Part shown: positions 28,832 through 39,997 of the stretch, piece after piece
How positions within the stretch are numbered: the stretch's first letter is position 1
Layout: each line of letters opens with the position of its first letter
IMG/VR virus record: IMGVR_UViG_3300009164_000001
Span: 1-64,000 of that record
DNA: 64,000 bases
Direction: 5' to 3' (one strand)
Source of the DNA: a virus
The notes under the pieces: model-generated
The model's database searches: none
What the model saw: the letters and a program-made list of their open reading frames with translations, nothing else
What the model was told of the DNA's origin: nothing
Translations under genes and position numbers: made by a program

Positions 28832-31147
28832 TTAAAATTCTATTGCATAACTCTCAGTATTATTATCATAATAATTGACAATATCTTTTAAGTCTTGAGA
28901 GTCTAGTCTATGTTTTTGACTAAGTATTGCTGAGCTTCCTCCAAAGTTTTGCCAGTTTTGATCTACATATCTAATATAAGGATGCCCTGCCCCATCTGAT
29001 TCTACAACCATGTGTGCAGGCATACGTCCATTTTCCCCTAAAATTGTAACCTCTCTAGTAGAAACTTCTCCTTTTTTATGCATATCTAATTGTGCAACTA
29101 ATCCGGCCATCCTGTTTTCAGGAGTATTTAACATTTTGTCTAAAGTTGTGTTACGAATGTACTGCCCATCTAAGTGAACTGTTTTGTTTATAGGGGCATC
29201 TTTTGTTCCCCCAACAAGTTTTAATTCGTATATGTTGTTAGTCATATTCCACCCAACATCGGCTACTGTAAATCCTGCAAGCTGAGCTCCAGTAATAGTT
29301 GTAGCACCTTCTTCAGTAATATCTGTAAGTGTAAAGTCTGCAGTAATAGGTTTGTTTACAAAGAAATTTTGTATAGCAGATGTTAAATTTTTAGATGCTT
29401 CTAAAGTAGGAGCATCAATACGTCCGTAGTTAAACGTAGTAGAAGTTTTAATTTCTTTAAATTGACTGTTTATTCTATCGTCAAACTTATGTCCTAAATC
29501 AAGATCAATTGTTGTTGCTGCTGCTGTATTTTTATTTAATGCAAATGGGTCACCATATGCTCTACCTGTAACAATATCTTTTGCATCTTGTGTAGATGTC
29601 CCATTAGGTATACCTGTTTTTGAAGGATCATTTTTAACTCCTGTAAATTCTGTTCCGTATTTTTCTTTAAATTTATTTTTAAAGTTAGCATAATCTTGAC
29701 CATTTACATCGTCAGCAGCTTGTTGATATCTTATATATAATTCTCCAGGTTTTGCCCAAGGATATAATTCTTTTAAAACTGTGTAAGTTTGCCAAGCTGT
29801 TGGAGAAGATTTTACAATATCATTTTCACTAATAACTCCGTTAGCTGCAGTAAACATTTGTTGTTGAATAAGAAGAGCTTGATCTTTATAGGATTTTAAA
29901 GTAGCTCTTTCTGCTTTTAAAGATTTCGGAGATAAACTAGCTACGTAGTCTGGGTTATTTAATTTTTGCTCAAGTGCATATGCTGATGCAAATGCATTTT
30001 TCATGTTAGTTGTTTTTTCATCAAGATTAGCTCCGTTTCTATCTGCAAGGCTAACTTTACCCACAACTTGAAGACTTTGGTTAGCAAGTTCCCATTCTCT
30101 ATCTTTAAGATATGATTCAGAGAATTCTTTACTTCTAGTACTGCTTTCACTTCTTATAGCTTTCTTTTCTCCATAAGATTGGTAAGGAGCTATAATCTCG
30201 TCTTCGTATTTATTTTTAATGTAATCGTAAGACAGTTTTTCATCTGCTGCAACTTTTGTAGCTTTTGCAATTTCTCCAGTTAATGTTTCAATTTGATTTT
30301 TAATTTGAACTCTTTCGTCACTTTTAAGACTAGGGTCATCAAGCTTAGCAGTAAGTTTTCCAAGTACATTTGAGTAGTTGTCAGCCATAGAGGTTACAGT
30401 AGCAGATGCCCCTTGCCCTTTTGTAGCTGCATAAGCTTTCATATCTGCAAATTGATTTACATAAGCTTTTACATCTGGTTCAGAAAGTACAGCATCAATT
30501 ACGTCTTGAACATCTCTTTTATCAATTGTAATTACTTCAGTATCTGTAGTAAACTTGTACATGTTACCTTCTCCAGTGTACCCAGTAATTTTATTTTTAA
30601 AAGTTTCAGGTTGCAGGATAGCTAATCTAGCTTGTAACTTTTCCATAATTTTAGGATCTTTTACAGCAGTTGGAGCAGAGAACATTGTTCCTTGCTTTGC
30701 TCTTCCTGTAGCTTCGTCCATTTCAAACCCTTTATATCCCTTTACCATGTAAGATGGGAATAGGTTTGCATACTCTTCGTTAACATCTCCTTTCTTAACA
30801 CTTTCTTGAAGCTCAGTCATAGCTGCTGCATAACGAGTATAGTTCTCTTTGATAGGAGCATATTTACGAGAGAAGTCTTTTGCTTCTTTATGAATTACAA
30901 AACCTAAGTTTTCAAAGTCTCCACGATTAGCAATCTGTGCAAGCTTCTCATCTAATTGAGCTTGCAATTCCTTCTTCTTCATCATATCGTTTTCAAAAGG
31001 CAATGCAGCTTGCATCTGATCAACAGCCATAGCCAATTGATCATTTGCTTTGAAACTATCCATATAACGATTATGGAGAGTCTCCCCTATCTCTATAGAC
31101 TTTGGGTCTACATACTGACTTACATATTCACCAAATTTATACGGCAT
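28832..31147 (-). CDS. Helical internal virion protein (cargo candidate)
   Basis: This 771-aa protein is predominantly alpha-helical and charged, without signal peptide or membrane helix. Its N-terminal 150 residues follow a repetitive helical pattern (for example LQAQLDEKLAQIANRGDFENLG, shown in part). The C-terminal 250 residues look more beta-rich. I do not recognise a family by name. It sits between a GG-motif protein and the 2272-aa protein in the region that encodes tail-stored cargo proteins in crAss-like phages, so a packaged protein ejected before or with the polymerase is the likely role. The ATG at 31147 is preceded by an AT-rich stretch (GATATAATAAA). Confidence 0.65.
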   Translation of the reverse strand: MPYKFGEYVSQYVDPKSIEIGETLHNRYMDSFKANDQLAMAVDQMQAALPFENDMMKKKELQAQLDEKLAQIANRGDFENLGFVIHKEAKDFSRKYAPIKENYTRYAAAMTELQESVKKGDVNEEYANLFPSYMVKGYKGFEMDEATGRAKQGTMFSAPTAVKDPKIMEKLQARLAILQPETFKNKITGYTGEGNMYKFTTDTEVITIDKRDVQDVIDAVLSEPDVKAYVNQFADMKAYAATKGQGASATVTSMADNYSNVLGKLTAKLDDPSLKSDERVQIKNQIETLTGEIAKATKVAADEKLSYDYIKNKYEDEIIAPYQSYGEKKAIRSESSTRSKEFSESYLKDREWELANQSLQVVGKVSLADRNGANLDEKTTNMKNAFASAYALEQKLNNPDYVASLSPKSLKAERATLKSYKDQALLIQQQMFTAANGVISENDIVKSSPTAWQTYTVLKELYPWAKPGELYIRYQQAADDVNGQDYANFKNKFKEKYGTEFTGVKNDPSKTGIPNGTSTQDAKDIVTGRAYGDPFALNKNTAAATTIDLDLGHKFDDRINSQFKEIKTSTTFNYGRIDAPTLEASKNLTSAIQNFFVNKPITADFTLTDITEEGATTITGAQLAGFTVADVGWNMTNNIYELKLVGGTKDAPINKTVHLDGQYIRNTTLDKMLNTPENRMAGLVAQLDMHKKGEVSTREVTILGENGRMPAHMVVESDGAGHPYIRYVDQNWQNFGGSSAILSQKHRLDSQDLKDIVNYYDNNTESYAIEF

Positions 31148-31156
31148 GGCATTTTA

Positions 31157-34100
31157 TTATATCGATTGTTTAGCTGTAGTATTTCTTTTAGTAGACAAAT
31201 CACCTAGACGAGATGTGTATTTTCTACCCATTCCACCAAATCTTTTCTCCTCTTTGTCATCTGCTAAAACTTGTACTACTTTATATCCTAAGTCAGAAGC
31301 AATTTGCTGAAGCTCTCCTTCTGATTTTTGGTACACAGGGCTTTCTGGATTCTTAGCTTGCTTTCTTAATTGCTCCATTATCTCGTAACGGTTAAGTGAT
31401 CCAGTTTTATCCAGACCTCTTGCAATTCTGTATTGCATATCAAGCTTACGTTGGTCCATTGACATTCCTGCAAGGCCTTTACCAAGAGCTTCTGCAACCC
31501 CTAAGTTACGTTCATCCATGTATTGGTTCTGATTGATATCAGCCATCATGTTTGACTTACTTGCTTCAAGTTGTGCAGCTTGGTTTCTTCCAGCAACTTC
31601 AGCAGCTATCTGTGCTTCTGAGTTTTTAATTGCTCTGTTTTCTTGATCTTGTCTTTGAGATATTTTAGCAATTTCATCAGCTGTTTTAGTTGCTACACTT
31701 TGCATGGCAATGATTTTACCAGGACCTAAGTTTGTATTCTTTAGGTAGGTATTCATAGCATTTTGTTGACGACGTGCATCTTCAATTTCTCCTGACTTAT
31801 CTACTCTTGCAAGACTTGGGGCAGTTACAGATTGAGCTGCAGCCATGCCAGCAGTCTTTTTATAAGGCTTAAGCATTGCATAAGCAGGCCCTGCTAACTG
31901 TGCTAAACCTCCAAGAAATCCAGGGTGCTCTTCTAACCAAGTCTTACTTAGATCTAATTTTCTTTCTGGATCTTTAGGAAGGTTTCCTGGCTCTCCATTA
32001 TCTTGAGGTCTAAAGTTATAATCTAAAAGCTCTTGCTTTAACCCATCTTGAACTTTAAGATCTGTTTTTGTAGAAACAGGAAATGGTATAGGCTGATTTG
32101 TTTTAGGATCTCTAATATAATCTCCAGTCTGGGCATCCATTCTATATTCAACAAGTTGGCCATTTAGCATAAATCCGGTGCTAGGCTCATTTGTAGGACC
32201 CGTTGGAAGATCGTAATTTTCCATCCCCGTATAATCTTTGAAATCTTTATATGATGATTTCTTTTTAGGATCTTTCTTTTTGCCACCTCCAGCATATTCT
32301 TGCATGCCACCAGTTCTAGCAATCTGTTTAGGATCACGGCCTGCTTGCTCTTCTTGCTGACGAGCTAAGTCTTTTATGATATTTTTTTTAGAAATAGGGT
32401 CTAAAGACGGATTAGAAGCAATAGCTTTATGTGCTTGAGAATACGGTTCTCCTTTTGGAGTTTTTAATACACGAGAGAAGAAGTATTGGTTTCCGTTAAT
32501 TTTAGTTCCAGTTTCTTTATCTTCTACTTCAGTATATTTATCAAGCTTAATTCCTCCTTCTTCATGGGTATTTCCTAAATACTCAACATCATTAGAGTTT
32601 GGGATAGGTTTAATCTTTCCACCTTCTGCATAACGAGTTCCTCCAAGGTCGTTGTAAGATCCTCCAAACTCATAGCAATTAGGATCCATCATTCCACCAT
32701 CAGCATGGCTGTTTACTTGTTGACAATGTTTGTTTAATTGTCTTTGAAAAAAATCTGCACCTGTCTGTCTTTTGCTGTGGTCACCTCCATAGTTAGCTTT
32801 ACCTTTTTTAGTAAATAAACCACGAAGACCTCCACCACCTCCACCAGAACTTTGCTCTTCTTCAACAGGCCTTTCTTGTCTAAAGCCTAAGTCTTGATCT
32901 CCTTCCATTAAGTTGTTGTTCCAGTCATTTAACATTCGAGTTCCTGGACGTTTAGGATCTGACTGATAATGGTCAAAGAAAGTTCCAGGCTCTTTTCCTG
33001 CATCCACACGACGCTGCTCTGCTGGAGAAAGAGGCATTTGTGGATAAGGAATTCTATCTTGAAGTGTATGAGGATCAGCAGAATCAATGTCTACTCTACG
33101 GGCTTTTGCCCAATCCATATTGTACTGCTGTTTCTTTTGCTGGTACTCTTTTCTAGCATTTCTTCTAGCACTTTGCTCATCAAACGAATTGTACATTTCC
33201 CCAGAAGCTTTGTCTTCCTCAGGGGCAACAGCAGGAGTAGTAAAGTAGTTAAATTGTGGAGTGGCTTGAGCTACTGGATCACATGCCCCTGTTGCAGGAT
33301 TGTATGTAGTTCCTGGAGGACATTCTGATCCACCCATAGCATATCTTTTCATACCACCGTTACGAGCCATTTGATTTCCTCCTCTATAGGAGTCCATCAT
33401 TTTGCTGTTAATGAAAGAATTATTAACTGCAGACATTTGATCTGTATCAGCCATAGCAAGTTTACCTGCTTCTTCTGTTGATGCTTTGTTATCTTTTATA
33501 GTGTCGTAAATTCCATAACCAAGTCCAGCAACTGCTCCTGCTAATGTTCCATATGGGCCTGCTACTGAACCGTAGCTTGCACCTTTTCCAACACTTGCCA
33601 TGATGTTACCTACACCATAATGGTTTCTTTCTTTTTTTGTAAAAGTAGCAGCGTTGTTATCACTACCAGTATTTTTAATTATTTCTCCACCAATATTTAA
33701 AGCTGCTGCTACAGGCTGTCCGTAAGAACTTACTCCTGCCATAAATGAGCCTGCAGTATTTGCAGCATTAACAGCAGTTGATCCAACACTAGCTCCAGTA
33801 GATGCAAGATCTACTCCTGCCTCTCCAGCCATTGCTGCATTTGTACCAAACTCTTTAGCTGCAGTACTAGCTACTGTTTTTGTAGCTGCGGCAGCTGCTT
33901 GTTTAGCAGCTCTTTCTGCAAAAATATCTTTACCAGTGCTAAGTGCAAGTTTACCCAGCTCCATACCAGATTGTTTAACAACATCTTGTTGCTGCTTTTT
34001 TTGGTCTTCATTAAGTTTTTTTAACTCGTCTTGAGTTTCTTTTAATGATTGTAAAGCAACGTTTTGATTTTTACCTGCCTCATCTGCTGCAGATTGCCCT

Positions 34101-34222
34101 AGGTAATATGAAGCCTGTGGAGCTTGTGAAACTCCACTTAGGTTATATCCAGCTAAAGAGTACTTCTTAACTTTCTTTAGTGCAGGTTTTTGTTGTTGTC
34201 TACTAATTAGTTTTTTGGCCAT
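31157..34222 (-). CDS. Virion protein with Ala/Gly-rich hydrophobic region and repeated GG motifs
   Basis: This 1021-aa protein begins with a basic segment, then a coiled coil (about 55-90), then a long Ala/Gly-rich stretch (about 100-265) with hydrophobic glycine-zipper-like pieces (SVAGPYGTLAGAVAGLGYG) that could insert into membranes. Several GG motifs follow: GGMKRYAMGGS, GGSYNDLGGTRYAEGGK and GGMQEYAGGGK. Between them is a segment NTHEEGGIKLDKYTEVEDKE, which I remember from unnamed proteins of other Bacteroidota phages. A poly-Gly run (SSGGGGGGL) is also present. The gene lies between the Stab and cargo genes. A packaged, membrane-active ejection protein is the best guess. The GG motifs are shared with four other late proteins here. 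Confidence 0.65.
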   Translation of the reverse strand: MAKKLISRQQQKPALKKVKKYSLAGYNLSGVSQAPQASYYLGQSAADEAGKNQNVALQSLKETQDELKKLNEDQKKQQQDVVKQSGMELGKLALSTGKDIFAERAAKQAAAAATKTVASTAAKEFGTNAAMAGEAGVDLASTGASVGSTAVNAANTAGSFMAGVSSYGQPVAAALNIGGEIIKNTGSDNNAATFTKKERNHYGVGNIMASVGKGASYGSVAGPYGTLAGAVAGLGYGIYDTIKDNKASTEEAGKLAMADTDQMSAVNNSFINSKMMDSYRGGNQMARNGGMKRYAMGGSECPPGTTYNPATGACDPVAQATPQFNYFTTPAVAPEEDKASGEMYNSFDEQSARRNARKEYQQKKQQYNMDWAKARRVDIDSADPHTLQDRIPYPQMPLSPAEQRRVDAGKEPGTFFDHYQSDPKRPGTRMLNDWNNNLMEGDQDLGFRQERPVEEEQSSGGGGGGLRGLFTKKGKANYGGDHSKRQTGADFFQRQLNKHCQQVNSHADGGMMDPNCYEFGGSYNDLGGTRYAEGGKIKPIPNSNDVEYLGNTHEEGGIKLDKYTEVEDKETGTKINGNQYFFSRVLKTPKGEPYSQAHKAIASNPSLDPISKKNIIKDLARQQEEQAGRDPKQIARTGGMQEYAGGGKKKDPKKKSSYKDFKDYTGMENYDLPTGPTNEPSTGFMLNGQLVEYRMDAQTGDYIRDPKTNQPIPFPVSTKTDLKVQDGLKQELLDYNFRPQDNGEPGNLPKDPERKLDLSKTWLEEHPGFLGGLAQLAGPAYAMLKPYKKTAGMAAAQSVTAPSLARVDKSGEIEDARRQQNAMNTYLKNTNLGPGKIIAMQSVATKTADEIAKISQRQDQENRAIKNSEAQIAAEVAGRNQAAQLEASKSNMMADINQNQYMDERNLGVAEALGKGLAGMSMDQRKLDMQYRIARGLDKTGSLNRYEIMEQLRKQAKNPESPVYQKSEGELQQIASDLGYKVVQVLADDKEEKRFGGMGRKYTSRLGDLSTKRNTTAKQSI

Positions 34223-34233
34223 AATCGTAAGGT

Positions 34234-37200
34234 TTATCTACTCGTAGTACGGTAGTTAGCTTTAGCTGTATACAAATTTATTAAATTTTGAGCTCGGTTG
34301 TTAGAAATTAATCGTATTCCTAAGAATTTATCTATGAACTTTCTTTGCTCATACCAAGGTTTGTTTGGCTCTAAGTAAGCAGTGTTTACTATTCCTTCTG
34401 ATGTAAACATAGGAATTATACCTCCAGGAGCATATGTTCCTGTGTAATAGTCACCGTTTACATTTACTTGGTTTTGAGCCAAAGTTGTATTAAAATTTAT
34501 TTTTGATAAATCTCTGAAGTCATTAAACACCCAGTTGTGATCAACTTTTCTAATGTTTTTAAGGTAAGTTAAATCTTTAACCCCTGAAATTTGCTCAGTA
34601 GTGTAAACATAGAAACTGGTGAATCCAGGATTTAAAGTTGAAGTTACTTTAGAGATGTTATTAGCATCTGCTTTATATGTTTCTAAAAAATAAGTGATAG
34701 CCGAATATAGTTTATTATCACTTTTAGTAGTTGAAACAGCCCCCGTTTTAGACGTAGATACATCCCCAGTAGATATAAATTCAAACTCAAAATTAGATAC
34801 AACACCATAAAAATTACCAGGATTAACATAATCATTATGTACATAAAACTTCGATGTAGGTAATGAATTAAAGCTGTACAGGTATTTAGTATTGAATGCA
34901 TAAAGTGGTGGTATATAAGAGTGTCTACTAGCCCAAGCACCTGTGTCTAAAGATAATGAAATTGTCCATCCCCCTTTTGTGAAATTAGTTCCTTCTATAA
35001 GAGGTATTGGCTCTCTTTTAATTTTATCTGTAACAAGTCCTCCAGTGATAACAATGGTTCCTAAAGTAAGTTGTGAATTAAAAGCATTTGTAGGGATAAG
35101 GTCTCGTTTAGTTATGATAATTCTTTTTAACAATGGATCGTAACTAACAAGGTATCCAAAGTTATTTGTTGGGGCATCTAGGTTTATTCCAGCAAGAGAT
35201 GCTCCGTAGTTTTGTAAAGCAAATGGTACATTCTCTCTAGCCCAAGTTGATAATCCAAGGTCAGTTAAATCTTGTACTTTGTCTGTAATTAAGAAGATTT
35301 TTCTAGAGTTTCTAGATATAAACACATACCCATCTTTGGTTACTAAGGCTCCCATTTTATTGGTTAATCCCATGTACCCATCTGTAGATTGCACGAATTC
35401 ATCAGGTTCTTGTGCAAATAAGTCACCTGAACCAATGTATGCTTGAGATGCATCAGCTAACTCAAGGTTTTGTTTACCTTTTGTTTTGAACAAACTCTTT
35501 TCAGTATGAATGTAAATTAATGCATTCAAGTTGAAGATGTTTGTAATAGATCCTTTGTTTTGCCCAAAGTCTTTAAGATCAATTGCTAAGAAATAACGAT
35601 ATGAATCTGTAAAGTTACCGTCTTGAATTATTGATCTGATTACACGGTTAGGAAACAAGTTAGTAGATTTGTCTTTCTTTGGGTAAGGTATTGCTACTCT
35701 AATATCTTGTAAAGCAGAATAGTGTTCTTCGTAAAGTAAGTTTTCTTTTTTAGTAAGGTCATGTACAGGAGATCTCCACAATACATCTGTAGCAGTGTAC
35801 TTATCAAAGTACATACTATCAGCTGTGCTTACTCCTTTTTCTGTATCCCCACAATAACGGAAATTGATATTGTCATCAGATTCTATTATAATTTGATGTA
35901 AAATTGCATGAGGATCCCAATAAGCATTATCATCACCTAACCAGTTATTGTTATCAAGAATATCTGAATTGCTAGTATTAATTTGTTGATCAAGTGGTAC
36001 ATAAGAAAAAGTAGAATTAATGTTATCATCAACAATATTATCATCAAGAGAATTAGTAAATTCTGCGTAAAATGGTTCTTTTTGATTTCCAACTTCTTGT
36101 TTAAAATATCTAAATCCATATGCTTGAGACGTTAATCTATAAGCATATCTACATATGTAAGTATCTCCTCCAAAAATGTCAGGAGTACGTACTCCAGTAT
36201 AGTAATTACCTATTGTTGGATCATCTCCTGTAGTGATATTAACTTGTAATGTAGATTTATAGAATCCAGTCCACACTAATCTTTGAGCATCAAATGGTTC
36301 AAATACGTCTGTTTTTGTTGAACACAAATTTGCTATGTATATGTTTGGTCTTGAATATTGTCTAGTAGCCGAGTAATAAGGATTAACTTTTTTTAAAATT
36401 GAAGCATCTTCTCCAATATAAGGATATTTACCTGTACCATGTAAAGGTGGAATTCCCGATTTCAAACCAAGCACAATTGAGCTTTCTCCACTTAGATTTA
36501 ATAAGTATGTTGCTCCTTTAAATGCAGTTGAAGAACTGTTTTTAAGAATTGATAATCCTGCTAAATAACTTGCACTGTCTGGATCTAATGGAAATATAGT
36601 TTGATTTGCTCCTAAAAATGACTGGTTACCGTCGGCTGCTCCAACAGCTACTCCAAAATCTACTCCAGTAGTTCCAGGCATATTATATTGTGCTGCAACC
36701 ATTAAAAGTCCAAAAGCATTTGAAGTTCCATAAACAGGAGTGTCATCTGCATCATAATTATCTGTGTTTCCCAAAGTAGAACTTATCCATTGGTACTCTG
36801 TTTCTCCACTTCTAAATTGAGTAAAACTCCAACTACTATCTACTGCTGGTGGGTCCCCGGCATTCATGTACCCAGGTTGAATTCCTTTGTGCCTTCCTCT
36901 CCATTGTTGCATTGTTGCAACATATTGCAAATCTATATGAGTTGCTTGCCCTAAACTTTTTTGAGTTCTAAGTAAATTAAAGTCATGAAATTTAAATACT
37001 GATTGAGCTACTACGTTTTCGTTAGGTGTACTTGCCCAAGGATAGGCTGCATAAGCAAACGACTCCGTGTGAGGCAAAGCATCCATATACCATAAATGAT
37101 AATATGGACCAAATTTAGCATCATCTATTTTATTAAATAAATTTCCTGATTTAATCCATTTAGCTGGATGAAGCCCACTTTGTCCTATTATTGTCTTATC

Positions 37201-39087
37201 ACCTTGGTTTCTTTTTGCATAATACACTTTATATCCTTGTACTTGCTGAAGAATGAATTTAGGAATTTTTAAATTTGCTAATTTAAATCCTAGTATTCTA
37301 GTAGTTTCCTTAAATGTTGTTTTAGAAATATTTGAAATTTGTGCAGAAGTTAAAGGTGGGTTTGAAAAATTTGTATTAGTAACTAATGTAGAAAACGAAG
37401 GATTATGGTTAGAAGGCATTTTGTGGTGCCTAACTTTTGTGTTTCTTATAGTTTCTGTGTATACAGGTGTACCAGACCCATCTACACTAAATACATCAAA
37501 GTCTGGAGAATCTGGATAAGTTTCATTTTTGTTTTCCCAATATCCAGTTGTCTGACTTACATGCAAGCTTGTATCTAAATACTGATACATTGCTCCATTT
37601 GGATCTGTTTGTAAAAATTCTGCAGGGTTAAATCCTGAAACATCAACATTATTTAGAGAACCGTTTTCCCAAGATTTAACTACATTACGTCCAGGAATAT
37701 GATATGCATAACTTTCTGTACCATCTTTAAATATAAATGATATATAGAACGAGTATACTTCTCCTCTTCTGTAACTTTTTTCTTTAAACAATCTGTTTAT
37801 ATTTCTATATCCTCTGTCTTTCCCATTTTGCAATGGGTAAGTTATTTGAGAAATATAATTATAATCTACTGGAAAAGGATAGTTTAAATCTTGAGAAACT
37901 GCTGCATACCCATAATTAATATTGTATAGATCATAACTTCTAGGATCAAATTCTACAATATCTTTTGTAATGGCTTGCAACTGTATTCCGTTAGCAAATC
38001 TTTGAAATCCTAGGTCTTTTCTTCCAGTTAAGTTTGCAGCATACATTCTATTATCTAACTGTGCAATAGATTTTGCACTGAGATAATTGACTTTATCTAA
38101 TACTGCATCTTCTACAGTAGCTTTATCTACTTGTTCTAAACCACTATATGTAATGCTTATAGTTGTAGTTTTAATTTCTACAAACTCAAGTTTGTACACA
38201 AATTGAACATCTCCTATTTTTTGAAGTACATATGGTACAACGTATGTGTAGTCAATGTTTAAATTTGTTAAATCCCATTTGATAGATTTGTTTGTTTCAA
38301 CTCCACCTGGAGCTCCTCCAATCATTTCAAATGGAATATAGTTTTCTGAAGATGGGTGTACATATACTGGATTAGCCATCCCTAAAACATTAGTTTCAGT
38401 AAAGTCTTTATCTGCATATGCCACTGCTAAATAGTAAGCACCTGTTACAACTCCACCACCTTCTACTATAGATGCGGCATTAAATTCAGGAATTCTTCCA
38501 GAATCCATAAACATGTTAAGCATGGTTATATTCTGACCTGTAGATGTGTATAATTTGTTTGAGGTGCCTCCAGAAGCTAAGAAAGTCTGCTGTCTTGTAA
38601 CATTAAATACTCGTGGAGGATTATAGTACTCCGGGTATTCAATTTTAGTTACAGGCTCTACTGTGAACTTGTATTTGTTATCTGTGAAGTATATAATGAT
38701 TTCTCCTGTAGGAGAAACTCTAAATTCTCCCGTAATAGGGTTATCTATATCAAAATTTAAATGGCCAGTTGCTTCTCCAGTAGTTGTTGTAAGTAAAGCA
38801 AGTAAAATGTTTGTTGAAGTATTTACATAAAAAATACTTGAAGTAGATGTTGGAGTACCAGCTTTGTTAGCAAAAATTATAAAGTTGTCATCAGGAAGAG
38901 CAATCTGGCCGACAGGTAAAAATCCTGTTGGGAGATTTGCCACAAGTTTGTTTCCAAATTCATTGCTAATAGCTCCTTTATTAATGTCCACTACAGCATT
39001 AAGTGCATCTCTATATGTACCGTCGACCTGATCTGAAAGACCAGTATCTTTGTTCATCCCCTTTAAAAACTTTAATTCTGATGCCAT
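34234..39087 (-). CDS. Stab-type tail protein (tail hub/muzzle candidate)
   Basis: This 1617-aa protein is beta-rich and aromatic throughout, as expected for a large tail protein. Its N-terminus (FLKGMNKDTGLSDQVDGTYRDALNA, shown in part, then AISNEFGNKLVANLP) has the pattern of the phage stabilisation (Stab) proteins, which are large tail components of podoviruses including crAss-like phages. It lies between small connector-like genes and the cargo genes, where crAss-like phages encode the tail hub or muzzle. No membrane helices or enzyme motifs are visible. I am confident about a tail structural role, less so about which ring it forms. Confidence 0.75.
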   Translation of the reverse strand: MASELKFLKGMNKDTGLSDQVDGTYRDALNAVVDINKGAISNEFGNKLVANLPTGFLPVGQIALPDDNFIIFANKAGTPTSTSSIFYVNTSTNILLALLTTTTGEATGHLNFDIDNPITGEFRVSPTGEIIIYFTDNKYKFTVEPVTKIEYPEYYNPPRVFNVTRQQTFLASGGTSNKLYTSTGQNITMLNMFMDSGRIPEFNAASIVEGGGVVTGAYYLAVAYADKDFTETNVLGMANPVYVHPSSENYIPFEMIGGAPGGVETNKSIKWDLTNLNIDYTYVVPYVLQKIGDVQFVYKLEFVEIKTTTISITYSGLEQVDKATVEDAVLDKVNYLSAKSIAQLDNRMYAANLTGRKDLGFQRFANGIQLQAITKDIVEFDPRSYDLYNINYGYAAVSQDLNYPFPVDYNYISQITYPLQNGKDRGYRNINRLFKEKSYRRGEVYSFYISFIFKDGTESYAYHIPGRNVVKSWENGSLNNVDVSGFNPAEFLQTDPNGAMYQYLDTSLHVSQTTGYWENKNETYPDSPDFDVFSVDGSGTPVYTETIRNTKVRHHKMPSNHNPSFSTLVTNTNFSNPPLTSAQISNISKTTFKETTRILGFKLANLKIPKFILQQVQGYKVYYAKRNQGDKTIIGQSGLHPAKWIKSGNLFNKIDDAKFGPYYHLWYMDALPHTESFAYAAYPWASTPNENVVAQSVFKFHDFNLLRTQKSLGQATHIDLQYVATMQQWRGRHKGIQPGYMNAGDPPAVDSSWSFTQFRSGETEYQWISSTLGNTDNYDADDTPVYGTSNAFGLLMVAAQYNMPGTTGVDFGVAVGAADGNQSFLGANQTIFPLDPDSASYLAGLSILKNSSSTAFKGATYLLNLSGESSIVLGLKSGIPPLHGTGKYPYIGEDASILKKVNPYYSATRQYSRPNIYIANLCSTKTDVFEPFDAQRLVWTGFYKSTLQVNITTGDDPTIGNYYTGVRTPDIFGGDTYICRYAYRLTSQAYGFRYFKQEVGNQKEPFYAEFTNSLDDNIVDDNINSTFSYVPLDQQINTSNSDILDNNNWLGDDNAYWDPHAILHQIIIESDDNINFRYCGDTEKGVSTADSMYFDKYTATDVLWRSPVHDLTKKENLLYEEHYSALQDIRVAIPYPKKDKSTNLFPNRVIRSIIQDGNFTDSYRYFLAIDLKDFGQNKGSITNIFNLNALIYIHTEKSLFKTKGKQNLELADASQAYIGSGDLFAQEPDEFVQSTDGYMGLTNKMGALVTKDGYVFISRNSRKIFLITDKVQDLTDLGLSTWARENVPFALQNYGASLAGINLDAPTNNFGYLVSYDPLLKRIIITKRDLIPTNAFNSQLTLGTIVITGGLVTDKIKREPIPLIEGTNFTKGGWTISLSLDTGAWASRHSYIPPLYAFNTKYLYSFNSLPTSKFYVHNDYVNPGNFYGVVSNFEFEFISTGDVSTSKTGAVSTTKSDNKLYSAITYFLETYKADANNISKVTSTLNPGFTSFYVYTTEQISGVKDLTYLKNIRKVDHNWVFNDFRDLSKINFNTTLAQNQVNVNGDYYTGTYAPGGIIPMFTSEGIVNTAYLEPNKPWYEQRKFIDKFLGIRLISNNRAQNLINLYTAKANYRTTSR

Positions 39088-39097
39088 AATTTTAGTA

Positions 39098-39991
39098 TTA
39101 GAAGTATCCTCTTCCGTAAGCTCCTCTGTTTAATTCTTCTCTTGTTCCCAAATTCTCGAAGAAGTTTGCATGTCTGTTCAAGTTTGGGATAAGTCTTACC
39201 CACTGATTCATGAATGATTCGTACTTATCGATGCTTGGGAAGTTAGCTTGATTACGTGCTTGAGTACAGTAGTATTTCCACTTAGTATCTGCAAAATTGT
39301 AATCAATTCCATTCATAGCTGGGGTATATCCCCCTAATAACATTTGTTTGTAAATGTACCAAAACATAGCTTCTTTAAAGCTGATGTCGTCTGGCACCAT
39401 TGGGTAACAGTCTTCATCTACTGGAAATGCTGTGTAGCTAAAACAAACTACTCCTTTTTCAAATGAAGTATTAAGATAATCCCCATTGATTGTATAGGTG
39501 TCTTTTGATTTAGCAAACTTGTTTTCACATTGTTCACAGTGAAGTCCAATAGGGAAATTGTTTGTCCCGTACTGCAATGGTGATAATGGTTGCCCTGATG
39601 AAAGGTAAAGGTTTTCAATTACTGAAATCCTTGCATTTAACTCTCTAAGTTGGTAGTTAAATCCTGTAGCATCATCTGGGTTAGACTGAATAAGATCATT
39701 TAAAGCTTTTACCTCAGCAAGTAATTCAGTCAATTCAGTCGACATTGACGGACTAATTGTGTTGTTAATAGCCACTTGATTTATGTAATACAAATCAGCT
39801 GGCATTACAGTTTTGAAGTTTTCGATATTTAAAACACATCCTTTTTGAACAAGCTGTGGGGCAGAGCCAATATGCTCTAGAGCCTCTCCAGTCCATTCAA
39901 CAGCATCATCAATCCAGTTATCTCCAGGGGGTTTTAAGTCCCTCATGACTTTACGGATAATTACTTTGCTAGATACGTTTTTATAAATCAT
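39098..39991 (-). CDS. Connector or tail structural protein (unknown family)
   Basis: This 297-aa protein starts with MIYKNVSSKVIIRKVMRDL and has an acidic aromatic segment (DNWIDDAVEWTGEAL), a helical middle (95-130), a C-x-x-C pair (HCEQCE) and a basic, aromatic C-terminus (GAYGRGYF). The pattern is familiar from unnamed structural proteins in crAss-like and other Bacteroidota phages, but I cannot name the family. It is encoded 10 bases before the Stab gene, so it probably joins the neck or tail near Stab. Confidence 0.65.
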   Translation of the reverse strand: MIYKNVSSKVIIRKVMRDLKPPGDNWIDDAVEWTGEALEHIGSAPQLVQKGCVLNIENFKTVMPADLYYINQVAINNTISPSMSTELTELLAEVKALNDLIQSNPDDATGFNYQLRELNARISVIENLYLSSGQPLSPLQYGTNNFPIGLHCEQCENKFAKSKDTYTINGDYLNTSFEKGVVCFSYTAFPVDEDCYPMVPDDISFKEAMFWYIYKQMLLGGYTPAMNGIDYNFADTKWKYYCTQARNQANFPSIDKYESFMNQWVRLIPNLNRHANFFENLGTREELNRGAYGRGYF

Positions 39992-39997
39992 GACTAA